NCBI RefSeq assembly: GCF_001937665.1
Contig: NZ_MSKL01000031.1
Location: forward strand, 1-64,000
From: Actinomyces oris
GTDB taxonomy: Bacteria > Actinomycetota > Actinomycetes > Actinomycetales > Actinomycetaceae
Reading direction: 5' to 3'
Length of the DNA stretch: 64,000 bases
Each line of letters begins with the position of its first letter. Position 1 is the stretch's first letter. Under the pieces are notes generated by a model that did not search any database, had not been told where the DNA came from, and saw only the letters and a list, made by a program, of their open reading frames with translations. The translations under genes were made by a program, and so were the position numbers. Shown piece after piece: positions 55,950 through 64,000 of this stretch.

Positions 55950-57116
55950 ATGACAGCCCTCCAGGAAACCGGCCCCTCCGTCCCCAGTTCTGACAACTCC
56001 AAAGTGCGTGTTGCCGTCGTCTTCGGCGGACGCAGCGGTGAGCACACGATTTCCTGCGCCACCGCCGCCGGCGTCCTGTCAGCCATCGACCGCGACCGTT
56101 ACGAGGTCCTTCCCGTGGGTATCACCCCCGAGGGCCAGTGGTTGCTCGTCGAGGACGATCCTGCCGCCCTCGAGCTCAGCGACAGCCGGCCTCCGGTGAC
56201 GATCACCGCCGACGGTCTGGGGCGGGGGACGCTCACCGCACCCCTGGGGGGCGGCGAGCTCACAGTGCTCGGCTCCGCGGGGCCCGAGGTCCTGGGGCGG
56301 GTCGACGTCGTCCTGCCACTGCTGCACGGGCCCTACGGCGAGGACGGAACCATCCAGGGCATGCTGGAGATGATGGGCCTTCCCTACGTCGGCTGCGGGG
56401 TGCTGGCCAGCGCCGCGGGCATGGACAAGCAGGTCACCAAGGTGCTCCTGGGGGCCGCGGGCATTGCCACGGCGCCGCACGTCGTCGTCGGCCCACACGC
56501 CTGGAAACGCGACCCCGAGGCGATTCTGGAGGCATGCCGGTCCCTGACCTACCCTCTGTTCGTCAAGCCCGCCCGTGCCGGCTCCTCCCTGGGCATCAGC
56601 AAGGTCGACCGCCCTGAGGATCTCCCGGGGGCCATCGAGGCGGCCCGCGCGGTCGATCCCAAGGTCCTCGTGGAGAGCGGCATCGTGGGACGCGAGGTCG
56701 AGGTCGCCGTCCTTCAGGGCCGCGACGATGACGCCCCCAGGGTGGCCGAGCCCGGTGAGATCGCCATGGATGCCTCCCATGGCGCCGGCGAGTTCTACGA
56801 CTACGAGACCAAGTACCTGGCCCACGACGCCGTCGCCATGGTCTGCCCGGCGCGCATCGGCCCCGAGGCGCGCGCACTCATCATGGACACCGCCGCACGG
56901 GCCTTCGAGGCGGTCGGCTGCGAGGGGCTGGCCCGGGTGGACTTCTTCCTCACCGACAGCGGCGAGGCGGTCGTCAACGAGATCAACACGATGCCCGGTT
57001 TCACACCCTTCTCCATGTACCCCTATATGTGGCAGGTCTCCGGTCTGGGCTACACCGAGCTGGTCTCCGAGCTCATCGAGCTGGCCGTGGCCCGCTCCAC
57101 TGATGTCAACCGCTGA
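55950..57116 (+). CDS. ddl: D-alanine-D-alanine ligase
   Basis: A 388-residue ATP-grasp enzyme that makes the D-Ala-D-Ala dipeptide for peptidoglycan. The N-terminal VAVVFGGRSGEHTIS, the ATP loop KPARAGSSLGISKV and NEINTMPGFTPFSMYP are family motifs. The start ATG 55950 follows a leaderless -10 box. thiL begins inside its last codons (14-nt overlap). Confidence 0.95.
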   Translation: MTALQETGPSVPSSDNSKVRVAVVFGGRSGEHTISCATAAGVLSAIDRDRYEVLPVGITPEGQWLLVEDDPAALELSDSRPPVTITADGLGRGTLTAPLGGGELTVLGSAGPEVLGRVDVVLPLLHGPYGEDGTIQGMLEMMGLPYVGCGVLASAAGMDKQVTKVLLGAAGIATAPHVVVGPHAWKRDPEAILEACRSLTYPLFVKPARAGSSLGISKVDRPEDLPGAIEAARAVDPKVLVESGIVGREVEVAVLQGRDDDAPRVAEPGEIAMDASHGAGEFYDYETKYLAHDAVAMVCPARIGPEARALIMDTAARAFEAVGCEGLARVDFFLTDSGEAVVNEINTMPGFTPFSMYPYMWQVSGLGYTELVSELIELAVARSTDVNR

Positions 57117-58212
57117 GAAGGACCCACCCGGCAACGGGGACGCGGGTGAGGACGTGCGGGTCGGTGACCTCAGCGAGGAGGAGCTTCTCGCCGTCATCAC
57201 CCCCCTCCTGCCCCGTGGTCCTCAGACACCCGTCGGCACGGGGGATGACTGTGCGGTGCTGTCCTTCCCCGACTCGCACACGGTGGTGAGCACCGATGTC
57301 CTGGTCGAGGGCCGCCACTTCCGTACCGAGTGGTCCACCGGCCGTGACGTCGGAGCGAGGGCCGCGGCCCAGAACCTCGCCGACGCCGCCGCCATGGGTG
57401 CCAGGCCGGTTGCGCTCGTCGTTGGCCTGGTCATGCCTGCGGCCACATCGGTCGGCTGGGTGCGGCACTTCGCCCGCGGACTGGCCCAGGGATGCGAGCC
57501 CTGCGGGGCGGGCGTCGTGGGCGGCGACCTCAGCGCCGGTGACTCACTGGTCGTGGCCGTCACGGTCCTGGGTGACCTCGAGGGCCGCGCACCGGTTCTG
57601 CGAAGCGGCGCCCGGCCCGGTGACGTCGTCGTCCATGTTGGAACCCTGGGGCGCAGTGCGGGGGGTCTCGCCCTACTCGGCGCCGGCACTGACTATGCGT
57701 CGGGTTCGCACGCCTCCGTCTTCGGCGGCCAGGAGCAGGCTCGGGCCCAGGCCTGCATCGAGGTCTTCCGGGCCCCCACCCCGCCCCTGGCAGCAGGCCG
57801 CGAGCTGGCGCTGGCCGGCGCCACCTCCATGCTGGATGTCTCGGACGGGCTGCTGCGCGACGCCGGTCGGATCGCCCGAGCCAGCGGCGTCGTCATCGAT
57901 CTCGACGATCCAGCAGACCTGCCGGACGTATCCTTCCTCGAGCCGGTGGCAGCGCTCGTGAGCGGCCACGACGAATCAACGGCTCGCGCTCTGGCCCGCA
58001 GCTGGCTGCTCACCGGGGGAGAGGATCACGGACTGCTCGCCACCGTCCCGGCAGACGCCCTCGAGCGGCTACCCGCCGGGGCCAGAGTGATCGGCCGGGT
58101 CCTGAGCCCGCAGTCCTCACCCGCCCGAGTGCTGGGGCACCGGCCGGGCGTCCTCCTCGCAGGAGAATTCGCGCAGGAGCACACCGGCTGGGACCACTTC
58201 TCTCACGCCTGA
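57103..58212 (+). CDS. thiL: Thiamine-monophosphate kinase
   Basis: A 369-residue ThiL, which makes thiamine pyrophosphate from thiamine monophosphate. Metal and substrate motifs TGDDCAVL, AAQNLADAAAMGA and LDVSDGLLRD are present. The start ATG 57103 lies within the end of ddl, giving translational coupling to a cell-wall gene, a neighbourhood seen in other actinobacteria. It converges with rpmB across a hairpin. Confidence 0.93.
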   Translation: MSTAEKDPPGNGDAGEDVRVGDLSEEELLAVITPLLPRGPQTPVGTGDDCAVLSFPDSHTVVSTDVLVEGRHFRTEWSTGRDVGARAAAQNLADAAAMGARPVALVVGLVMPAATSVGWVRHFARGLAQGCEPCGAGVVGGDLSAGDSLVVAVTVLGDLEGRAPVLRSGARPGDVVVHVGTLGRSAGGLALLGAGTDYASGSHASVFGGQEQARAQACIEVFRAPTPPLAAGRELALAGATSMLDVSDGLLRDAGRIARASGVVIDLDDPADLPDVSFLEPVAALVSGHDESTARALARSWLLTGGEDHGLLATVPADALERLPAGARVIGRVLSPQSSPARVLGHRPGVLLAGEFAQEHTGWDHFSHA

Positions 58213-58252
58213 CGGGCCTGTACCCGGTTGAAGAGAAACGGGGCACGACAAA

Positions 58253-58282
58253 GGCCGCCGACTGCTTTGCGCAGCGGCGGCC
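58253..58282 (-). terminator. Terminator of rpmB
   Basis: A 12-bp stem with one bulged base (58253-58265 with 58271-58282), followed on the minus strand by TTTGT. It lies between the convergent thiL and rpmB genes. Confidence 0.65.
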
Positions 58283-58311
58283 TCGTGCTCGAAGGACTCG
58301 AGATGATGCGC

Positions 58312-58503
58312 TCAGATGTTGCGCGTCACCTTCCCGGCCTTGAGGCAGGACGTGCACACGTTGAGGCGCTTGGGGGCGCCGTTGACGAGAGCACGCACAC
58401 GCTGGATGTTGGGGTTCCACCGGCGGTTGGTCCGCACGTGGGAGTGCGAGACGCTCTTGCCGAAGATGGGGCCCTTGCCGCAAACGTCGCACACAGCAGC
58501 CAC
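58312..58503 (-). CDS. rpmB: 50S ribosomal protein L28
   Basis: A 63-residue L28 with the zinc-binding (C+) cysteine pairs Cys5/Cys8 and Cys50/Cys53. The start is GTG 58503 (MAAVCDVCGKGP), with AGGAG upstream; the open frame continues further back without family similarity. It is divergent from the fakA-recG genes, as in many actinobacteria. Confidence 0.95.
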   Translation of the reverse strand: MAAVCDVCGKGPIFGKSVSHSHVRTNRRWNPNIQRVRALVNGAPKRLNVCTSCLKAGKVTRNI

Positions 58504-58596
58504 GGTCTCACTCCTGATCTTCAATGCTTCAACGCTCAGGCCGATGCCCGGCGTCAGGTCTTACCGCCCAGGCGTGGGGCGCTGGGCAACCCGAAC

Positions 58597-58626
58597 ACAA
58601 TAGCGGACCTCTGTGTGGCCCCCCAA
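58597..58626 (-). promoter_or_regulatory. Promoter of rpmB
   Basis: On the minus strand, TTGGGG (58626-58621) and TATTGT (58602-58597) are 18 nt apart. The leader would be about 85 nt, and includes the L28 ribosome-binding site. Confidence 0.45.
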
Positions 58627-59020
58627 GCCGCGGTGGCGTGCGTTCGGGCACATGCCGTCCTGCGTGAAGCCTGGGGGAGGGGTGTGGATAGGGTTGGTGG
58701 TGTGTTGTATCTCACTACCTGAAGGGCGTGTGCTCCAGGTTGGTGCGGTGGTAGCGGTCTGACCAGCGTGCTGGTGTCCCGGATACCCATCGGTTCTCCA
58801 GTGCGATGAGCGGGGTCCGTGTGCGGGCATCCCGCTCCGGTGGGAGGAATGTGCCCGGGCAGGTACCCTGAAACCACATATCAATCCAAAGGCTCGGCCC
58901 AGCCATGAACCAGGCTCGCTGAACGCCTGCACATATGCAGATCATGCAATGGAACAGAAGGTGTTCGCAGCGTGAAACACATGGTGTGCCGGTCGTAGCC
59001 AGGACCCAGGGGAGGCGAAG
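58627..59020. other. Non-coding stretch between rpmB and fakA
   Basis: About 390 nt with no open frame showing family similarity and a composition less GC-rich than its flanks near 58860-58980. A -10-like TACCCT lies at 58865-58870 and a ribosome-binding site (GGGGAGGCGAAG) directly before 59021. I see no tRNA cloverleaf, terminator or known RNA element. A minus-strand open frame (58715-59041) looks like chance. Confidence 0.5.
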
Positions 59021-60982
59021 ATGGCGCAGTCGCAAGGACACCGCCCCGTTACCCCTGTCTCAGGGATTCATGTGCTGCAGGGGGCCGCAGTGCGGCGCTG
59101 GATCGCGCTGGCGGAGATCGTCGCCGATCAGACCCGGGACCTCGTGGATGTCCTCAACGTGTTCCCCGTGCCGGATGCGGATACCGGAACCAACGTCCTG
59201 CTCACTCTGCGCTCGGCCTCCGACGCCCTCCACCGTCTGGGGCGGGCCGCTGATGTCGCCCAGGTGGCCCGTGCCGCAGCCGATGGCGCCGTTCGAGGCG
59301 CCCGGGGGAACTCGGGTCTTCTGGTCTCCCAGGCGCTGGCGGCCTTCGCCGATGTCTGCTCCGAGGCCCCTGATCCCACCGGCCTGCGCCCCGTTGAGCT
59401 CGTGCACGTCTATGAGGCCATGGCGGACACCACCTGGGCCGCGGTCTCCCGTCCAGTCTCCGGGACCCTGCTGTCGGTGGCTCGGGACGCGGCCACGGCC
59501 GCCCGCTCCGCGCTGGAGGAGGCGACGGCGAGCTCACCCGCGACCCTGAGTCTCATCGCCGCTGCTGCCGCCTTCGGTGCCCAGGAGTCCGTTGTGGAGA
59601 CAGCGGGCCTCGGGCACGGTCCGGTGGATGCCGGGGGAGCGGCTTTCATGTTGCTACTGACCTGCCTGTCGGACACCATCGACGCGATTCAGGACGCCGG
59701 CGGCGGGACGGCTGAGGCTCCAGAGCTGCGCCAGGGCCACCAGGACGCCGACGAGCACGCCCCCTACACCGCCGTCGCCCGGCAGATGCTCACCGATCTG
59801 GCTGCGGGCGGGGTGCCGCACAGCGTCGGTCCCGAGCCCCTGGGCATGTCCACCGGTGAGTTCGAGGTGATGTACCTGCTGGAGGCGACCGCGGTCCAGG
59901 CGGGTCAGCTGCGCCGAGACCTGGAGCTCGTCGGTGACTCCGTGGGTGTCGTCGGCACCCCGGACGCCCTGGGGGTGGGGCTCTACCAGGTTCACGTCCA
60001 TACCGACACGCCGCGTGCCGCCCTGCCGCACGCGGGTCGCGCCCGGCAGATCTGCATCCACCATCTCCACCCCACCGCCCTGGTGAGCTCCACAGACGAG
60101 CCTCCGTCCCCGTGGGGGGCGCTCGACTCCGACCCCACGGGGCATGTGGTCTCCTTCGAGCGCCTGGCCGCACGCCGGGCCGAGCGCAAGGCGAAGTCGG
60201 TGCGCATGCACCCCTCCCAGGCGGCCGTGCCCCACCCCGCACCGGCGGAGGCCCCACGCCTGGCCGTGCGTTCGCGACAGTCCGGTGTCGGTGTCATTGC
60301 CTGCACCCGCGCTCCCGGGCTCATCGAGCAGCTCGCGCGCTCCGACGCCGCCGTTGTCCTCAATCCCGACCGGGAGGGCATCGCCCGCGCCGCCGCGGAT
60401 CTGGGGGCCTCCCAGGTCATCGTGCTGCCCTGCGACGCCGCCTGCACCGAGGCCGCCCACGACGCCGCGCGCTTCTTGGCGGCTCGCTCTGCCGTCTCCA
60501 CCGTCCGCCCGCCGGCAGGGACCCGGAAGGCGGGAGTCGCTCGCGAGACCGCCCGCGCCGGGGTGCAGACAGGGGGCCAGTCGGAGCGTTACGCGGCCGA
60601 GGGCATTCAGCTCCTCGTGTGCGATACCGACGACGAGGCCCGGGTCCTGGCAGCCGCAGTCGCCCTGGCCGGCAGGGGCGAGGAGACCGAGCTGGCCGAG
60701 CTGGCCCGCCGAGCCTGGAGTGCCGCCGCGGGGCTGCGCACCATCGCCCTCAACGGGGCCCAGGCCGATGCCGAGGCCGTGGCTCGCGCCGTGGCCTCGG
60801 CGCTGCGACCCTCCGATGAGCTGCTCACCGTCATCACCGGCCGCAATGCCGGCCGCGATGTCGGTGCCCTGGCCGCCAGTGCGGCGGTAGGAGCCCGAGG
60901 GCACGTGGTCGGTGAGGACGTGGAGGTCGCCGTCCATGCGGGCGGCCAGGAGCACCCTGACGTCCTCATTGCCATCGAGTAG
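59021..60982 (+). CDS. fakA: DAK2/DhaL-domain protein, FakA-like fatty acid kinase subunit
   Basis: A 653-residue protein with an N-terminal DhaL (DAK2) kinase domain and a C-terminal DegV/FakB-interacting region, the layout of FakA (YloV), which phosphorylates exogenous fatty acids bound to FakB. The Mg-ATP loop FPVPDADTGTN has Asp52, Asp54 and Asn58 (Ala replaces the common Gly between the two Asp). The middle (about 370-545) has Ala/Arg/Pro-rich linkers, longer than in Bacillus. Start ATG has a GGGGAGGCGAAG ribosome-binding site. Neighbours rpmB and recG match the yloV context. Confidence 0.86.
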   Translation: MAQSQGHRPVTPVSGIHVLQGAAVRRWIALAEIVADQTRDLVDVLNVFPVPDADTGTNVLLTLRSASDALHRLGRAADVAQVARAAADGAVRGARGNSGLLVSQALAAFADVCSEAPDPTGLRPVELVHVYEAMADTTWAAVSRPVSGTLLSVARDAATAARSALEEATASSPATLSLIAAAAAFGAQESVVETAGLGHGPVDAGGAAFMLLLTCLSDTIDAIQDAGGGTAEAPELRQGHQDADEHAPYTAVARQMLTDLAAGGVPHSVGPEPLGMSTGEFEVMYLLEATAVQAGQLRRDLELVGDSVGVVGTPDALGVGLYQVHVHTDTPRAALPHAGRARQICIHHLHPTALVSSTDEPPSPWGALDSDPTGHVVSFERLAARRAERKAKSVRMHPSQAAVPHPAPAEAPRLAVRSRQSGVGVIACTRAPGLIEQLARSDAAVVLNPDREGIARAAADLGASQVIVLPCDAACTEAAHDAARFLAARSAVSTVRPPAGTRKAGVARETARAGVQTGGQSERYAAEGIQLLVCDTDDEARVLAAAVALAGRGEETELAELARRAWSAAAGLRTIALNGAQADAEAVARAVASALRPSDELLTVITGRNAGRDVGALAASAAVGARGHVVGEDVEVAVHAGGQEHPDVLIAIE

Positions 60983-61072
60983 CCGTCTCCAGGCCCGGTG
61001 AGTGGCCACACGGTCGGATCACGGCGTCTGCAAGCGCCTTGGGTCATGAACGGCTCCGAGGCCCCTTCGTCA

Positions 61073-61078
61073 TAGGGT
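61073..61078 (+). promoter_or_regulatory. Leaderless-type -10 box of recG
   Basis: TAGGGT, 6 nt, then GTG 61085. Confidence 0.55.
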
Positions 61079-61084
61079 GGGGCC

Positions 61085-63412
61085 GTGCCCGGCTCGTCTG
61101 ATCGCTCAACCCGTACGCCCCGCCCCGGCAGCGTCGGCCTGCTCGAGCGTCCTGTGACCCGGCTCGTGGGCAAGCGCACGGCCGTCCAGCTCGCCAAGCA
61201 GGGGGTGGAGACCGGGGCGGACCTGCTGCGCCTGCTGCCCCGGCGCTACGACACCTGGGGGGATCTGACCGACATGCGCACCCTCGGCGAGGGCGAGCAG
61301 GCCACCATCCAGGCCCAAGTCGTGCGGGCATCCTCCCGGCGCACCCGCTCCGGCCGGGTCCCCGCCCTCATGGAGGCCACCGTCACCGACGGCGCCTCCA
61401 CCATGGACCTCGTCCAGTTCGGTGCGGCGGGCCAGATGCGTGCCCGTGCCACCCAGCTGGTCCCCGGAACCACCGTCCTGCTGAGCGGCAAGGTGGGACT
61501 CCACCGCGGACGCAAGCAGCTGTCCAACCCTCGCCTGTACGTCCTCGACGAGCTCGATGAGGCCGAGCGCGAGGCTCTGCTGTCCCGCCCCATGCCCATC
61601 TACCCGGGCACGGAGGCCCTCCCGTCCTGGCTGGTGGCCAAGGCGGTGCGGATCGTCCTGGACCAGCTGGAGCCGGGCGACGTCGCCGACCCCCTCCCCG
61701 AGGAGCTACGGCGTGAGGCGGGGCTGGTCGACGCCTACACCGCCTACCGCTGGGTGCACCGGCCCGAGGACTCCCGCCAGTGGAAGGCCGCCCGAAGCCG
61801 ACTGCGCCACGAGGAGGCCCTCATCCTGCAGGTCGCCCTGGCTCAGCGCCGAGCCCATCATGAGGCGACCCGCACCGCGGTTGCCTGGCCTGTACCGGAG
61901 ACAGAGGGTTCCCTGAGGGCGGATCTCGACGCCCGCCTGCCCTACGAACTCACCGCCGGCCAGGAGCGGGTCGGTCAGGAGATCTCCGCCGACCTGGCCC
62001 GCACGGTTCCCATGCAGCGGCTTCTTCAGGGCGACGTGGGAAGCGGCAAGACCCTCGTGGCTCTGCGCGCCATGCTCCAGGTGATCGGAGGGGGAGGGCA
62101 GGCCGCCCTCCTGGCCCCCACCGAGGTCCTCGCCGCCCAGCACCACTCCTCGCTGGAAGCGGTTCTCGGCCCCATGGCCCGACTCGGGATGCTCGGTGGC
62201 GCTGAACGCGCCACTCGCGTCCACCTGCTGACCGGCTCCACCCCCACCGCTCAGCGCCGTCAGATCCTCGCCGACCTGGCCGCCGGCGAGCCGGCGATCG
62301 TCGTGGGTACCCACGCCCTGTTGTCCGACACGGTGCAGATCCCCTTCCTCGGCCTGGTCGTTGTCGACGAGCAGCACCGCTTCGGTGTCGCCCAGCGTGA
62401 CGCCCTGCGTGAGCGCGGCGGTCTCACCGACCCGGTCACCGGCCAGAGCCGCACGCCCCACCTGCTGGTCATGACCGCCACCCCGATTCCGCGCACCATT
62501 GCCATGACGGTCTTCGGCGACCTGGCCACCTCCGTCCTCGACGAGCTGCCCGCCGGACGCAGCGCCGTTCCCACCCACCTCGTTCCGTGGTCGCGCACCT
62601 CCTGGGTGGAGGGCATCTGGCGGCGCGCAGCCAAGGAGGTCGCCGCCGGAGGGCGGGTCTACGTCGTTTGCCCACGGATCGCGGTCGACGACGAGCCCCG
62701 ACAGACGCAGGTGGAGGGCACGCCGGCTTTCGAGACCGATGACGAGCGGGCACCGGAGCCGCTGACGGGTGAAGGGGACGGTTCGCAGCCCGACCGCCCG
62801 CTGGCCGCCGTCGAGGAGTGGAGACGGCGACTGGGCGACGAGCCCGCTCTGGAGGGCATCGGCGTCGGAGTCCTCACCGGACGCATGAGCAGCGAGGACA
62901 AGGCCGCCTCCATGGCGGACTTCGCCTCGGGTGCCACTCCGGTCCTGGTGTCCACCACCGTTATCGAGGTGGGGGTGGACGTGCCTGAGGCCTCCATGAT
63001 GGTCATCCTGGACGCCGACCGTTTCGGCCTGTCCCAGCTCCACCAGCTGCGCGGGCGGGTCGGGCGCGGCAGCAGACCGTCCCTCTGCGTGGCGGTCACC
63101 GGAGCAGAGGTCGGCTCCACCGCCTTCCACCGGCTCAAGGCCTTCGCCTCCACCACGGACGGATTCGCGCTGGCCGAGGCCGACCTCGAGCTGCGCAGCG
63201 AAGGTGACGTCCTGGGGGCCTCCCAGTCGGGTCGTACCTCCGGGCTGGACCTGCTGCGCGTGACCCGCGATGCCCACCTCATCGCCACCGCGAGGCGTCA
63301 GGCCGAGCGGATCGTGGCCGCCGATCCGCAGCTGAGCGAGCACCGGGCCCTGGCCGCGGCGATCGTCGAGCGCCTCGATGAGGAGTCCCAGGCCTTCCTC
63401 GAAAGAGCGTGA
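61085..63412 (+). CDS. recG: ATP-dependent DNA helicase RecG
   Basis: A 775-residue helicase that reverses stalled forks and branch-migrates Holliday junctions. An OB-fold wedge domain (about 50-180) precedes the motor. Walker A GDVGSGKT is at 316-323 and the DEQH box at 428-431. An acidic, Pro-rich insert (about 535-580) between the two motor lobes lengthens the protein. The GTG start follows a leaderless box. It converges with rsmD. Confidence 0.95.
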   Translation: MPGSSDRSTRTPRPGSVGLLERPVTRLVGKRTAVQLAKQGVETGADLLRLLPRRYDTWGDLTDMRTLGEGEQATIQAQVVRASSRRTRSGRVPALMEATVTDGASTMDLVQFGAAGQMRARATQLVPGTTVLLSGKVGLHRGRKQLSNPRLYVLDELDEAEREALLSRPMPIYPGTEALPSWLVAKAVRIVLDQLEPGDVADPLPEELRREAGLVDAYTAYRWVHRPEDSRQWKAARSRLRHEEALILQVALAQRRAHHEATRTAVAWPVPETEGSLRADLDARLPYELTAGQERVGQEISADLARTVPMQRLLQGDVGSGKTLVALRAMLQVIGGGGQAALLAPTEVLAAQHHSSLEAVLGPMARLGMLGGAERATRVHLLTGSTPTAQRRQILADLAAGEPAIVVGTHALLSDTVQIPFLGLVVVDEQHRFGVAQRDALRERGGLTDPVTGQSRTPHLLVMTATPIPRTIAMTVFGDLATSVLDELPAGRSAVPTHLVPWSRTSWVEGIWRRAAKEVAAGGRVYVVCPRIAVDDEPRQTQVEGTPAFETDDERAPEPLTGEGDGSQPDRPLAAVEEWRRRLGDEPALEGIGVGVLTGRMSSEDKAASMADFASGATPVLVSTTVIEVGVDVPEASMMVILDADRFGLSQLHQLRGRVGRGSRPSLCVAVTGAEVGSTAFHRLKAFASTTDGFALAEADLELRSEGDVLGASQSGRTSGLDLLRVTRDAHLIATARRQAERIVAADPQLSEHRALAAAIVERLDEESQAFLERA

Positions 63413-63446
63413 AGCATCAGGGCGCGGGCCGAGGAGCGTCCCCGGC

Positions 63447-64000
63447 TCAGGCCGGCTCGGCGAACCAGATCGTGGTCTCGCCGTACCGCTTGTCCGCGAA
63501 GTGCTCCAGCCCCGCCGGCCAGGTCGGTTCCGGTGAGCGCGTCGAACGCTCGACGACGACGACGGCGCGCGGCGCCAGCCACGGGTCCTCGCTGCGGGCC
63601 AGGGGGGTGAGGATCGCCGTGAGCTCCTCCTCGCTCAGCTCGTAGGGAGGGTCGATCAGCACCAGGTCCGCCGGGGCACCTGCCGGGCCGGCCAGGAAGG
63701 CGGCCGCCTTCGCGGTCACCGCCGATACCCCGCCCAGGCCCAGCGCCCGGATGTTGCGACGGCAGGTCTGCGACGCACCGTGCGAGGAGTCCACGAGCGT
63801 GACGTCACGGGCTCCTCGGCTCGCGGCCTCCAGCCCCAGGGCCCCGGAGCCTGCGCACAGGTCCAGCACCCGGGCGCCGTCGAGCACCCCGTAGTGGTCC
63901 AGGCGGGCGAAAAGAGCCTCGCGGACGCGCTCAGAGGTGGGGCGCGTCCCGGACCGGGGCACCTCGATCCTGCGTCCGCCCACGGTTCCGGCCACGATCC
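63447..64000 (-). CDS. rsmD: 16S rRNA (guanine966-N2)-methyltransferase RsmD, partial
   Basis: The 3' part, nearly complete, of RsmD, which methylates G966 of 16S rRNA. SAM motif VLDLCAGSGALGLEA and catalytic IDPPYEL are present. Although a GTG at 63995 could start it, the sequence continues upstream as R-I-V-A-G-T-V-G-G, the usual beginning of the fold, so the true start lies beyond the right edge. recG-rsmD neighbours are common. Confidence 0.93.
   Translation of the reverse strand, partial: IVAGTVGGRRIEVPRSGTRPTSERVREALFARLDHYGVLDGARVLDLCAGSGALGLEAASRGARDVTLVDSSHGASQTCRRNIRALGLGGVSAVTAKAAAFLAGPAGAPADLVLIDPPYELSEEELTAILTPLARSEDPWLAPRAVVVVERSTRSPEPTWPAGLEHFADKRYGETTIWFAEPA

Noticed and set aside
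1-64000. tRNA, rRNA, CRISPR, insertion sequences and attachment sites
   Set aside because: Looked for cloverleaf ends, regularly spaced repeats, transposase motifs and flanking duplications and found none I could support.

Overview
The window is high-GC, densely coded actinobacterial chromosome. Gene order (recA-recX, lexA with a divergent LysM gene and then nrdR, pgsA-cinA-clgR, miaB/miaA/dapF/hflX, leuCD beside an IclR regulator, rpmB/fakA/recG/rsmD), GTG/ATG starts and TANNNT -10 boxes all point to Actinobacteria. The protein sequences and fermentative genes (L-lactate dehydrogenase, alpha-galactoside uptake) suggest the Actinomyces group. That genus call is an inference from gene content, not from a marker gene. 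I saw no rRNA, tRNA, CRISPR array, insertion sequence or phage gene.

Layout. 1-3.7 kb: polysaccharide deacetylase, RNase J and a PfkB-type kinase. 3.9-12.5 kb: ftsK, a convergent CapA-like lipoprotein, pgsA-cinA, clgR, a DUF3046 gene, then SOS-controlled recA-recX. 12.6-21.3 kb: formate-THF ligase, then a divergent sugar locus (alpha-galactosidase, two ABC permeases and a binding lipoprotein on the minus strand; a ROK regulator on the plus strand). 21.4-27.5 kb: an NDH-2-like dehydrogenase and the glycine cleavage operon gcvPTH. 27.7-38.3 kb: miaB, a TetR regulator beside gap, a YbjN pair-miaA-dapF string, brnQ, an MFS exporter and an RsmC-like methyltransferase. 38.4-40.6 kb: a small atypical island with a CPBP membrane protease and a decayed MFS pseudogene. 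40.6-49 kb: hflX, a DinG-type helicase, ldh, the lexA/LysM/nrdR SOS block and a GT4 glycosyltransferase. 49-64 kb: IclR regulator, leuCD, murA, plsC-gpsA, ddl-thiL, rpmB, fakA, recG and the start-proximal-truncated rsmD.

Regulation. Sixteen starts have a TANNNT -10 hexamer ending 6-8 nt before the start codon with no Shine-Dalgarno sequence, the pattern of leaderless transcripts; several of these decide the start chosen here. LexA-type boxes lie before recA, before lexA, and as a tandem pair before the LysM gene, which therefore looks like the SOS division inhibitor (YneA/DivS/ChiZ type).

Most notable: the dapF product keeps the family framework but both catalytic cysteine positions are changed (Ser93 and Tyr254). 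Other items worth checking are a TetR gene whose start region is a perfect 19-bp duplication, a palindrome over the ndh promoter, an 11-bp tandem repeat in the leuC-leuD gap, and the MFS pseudogene.
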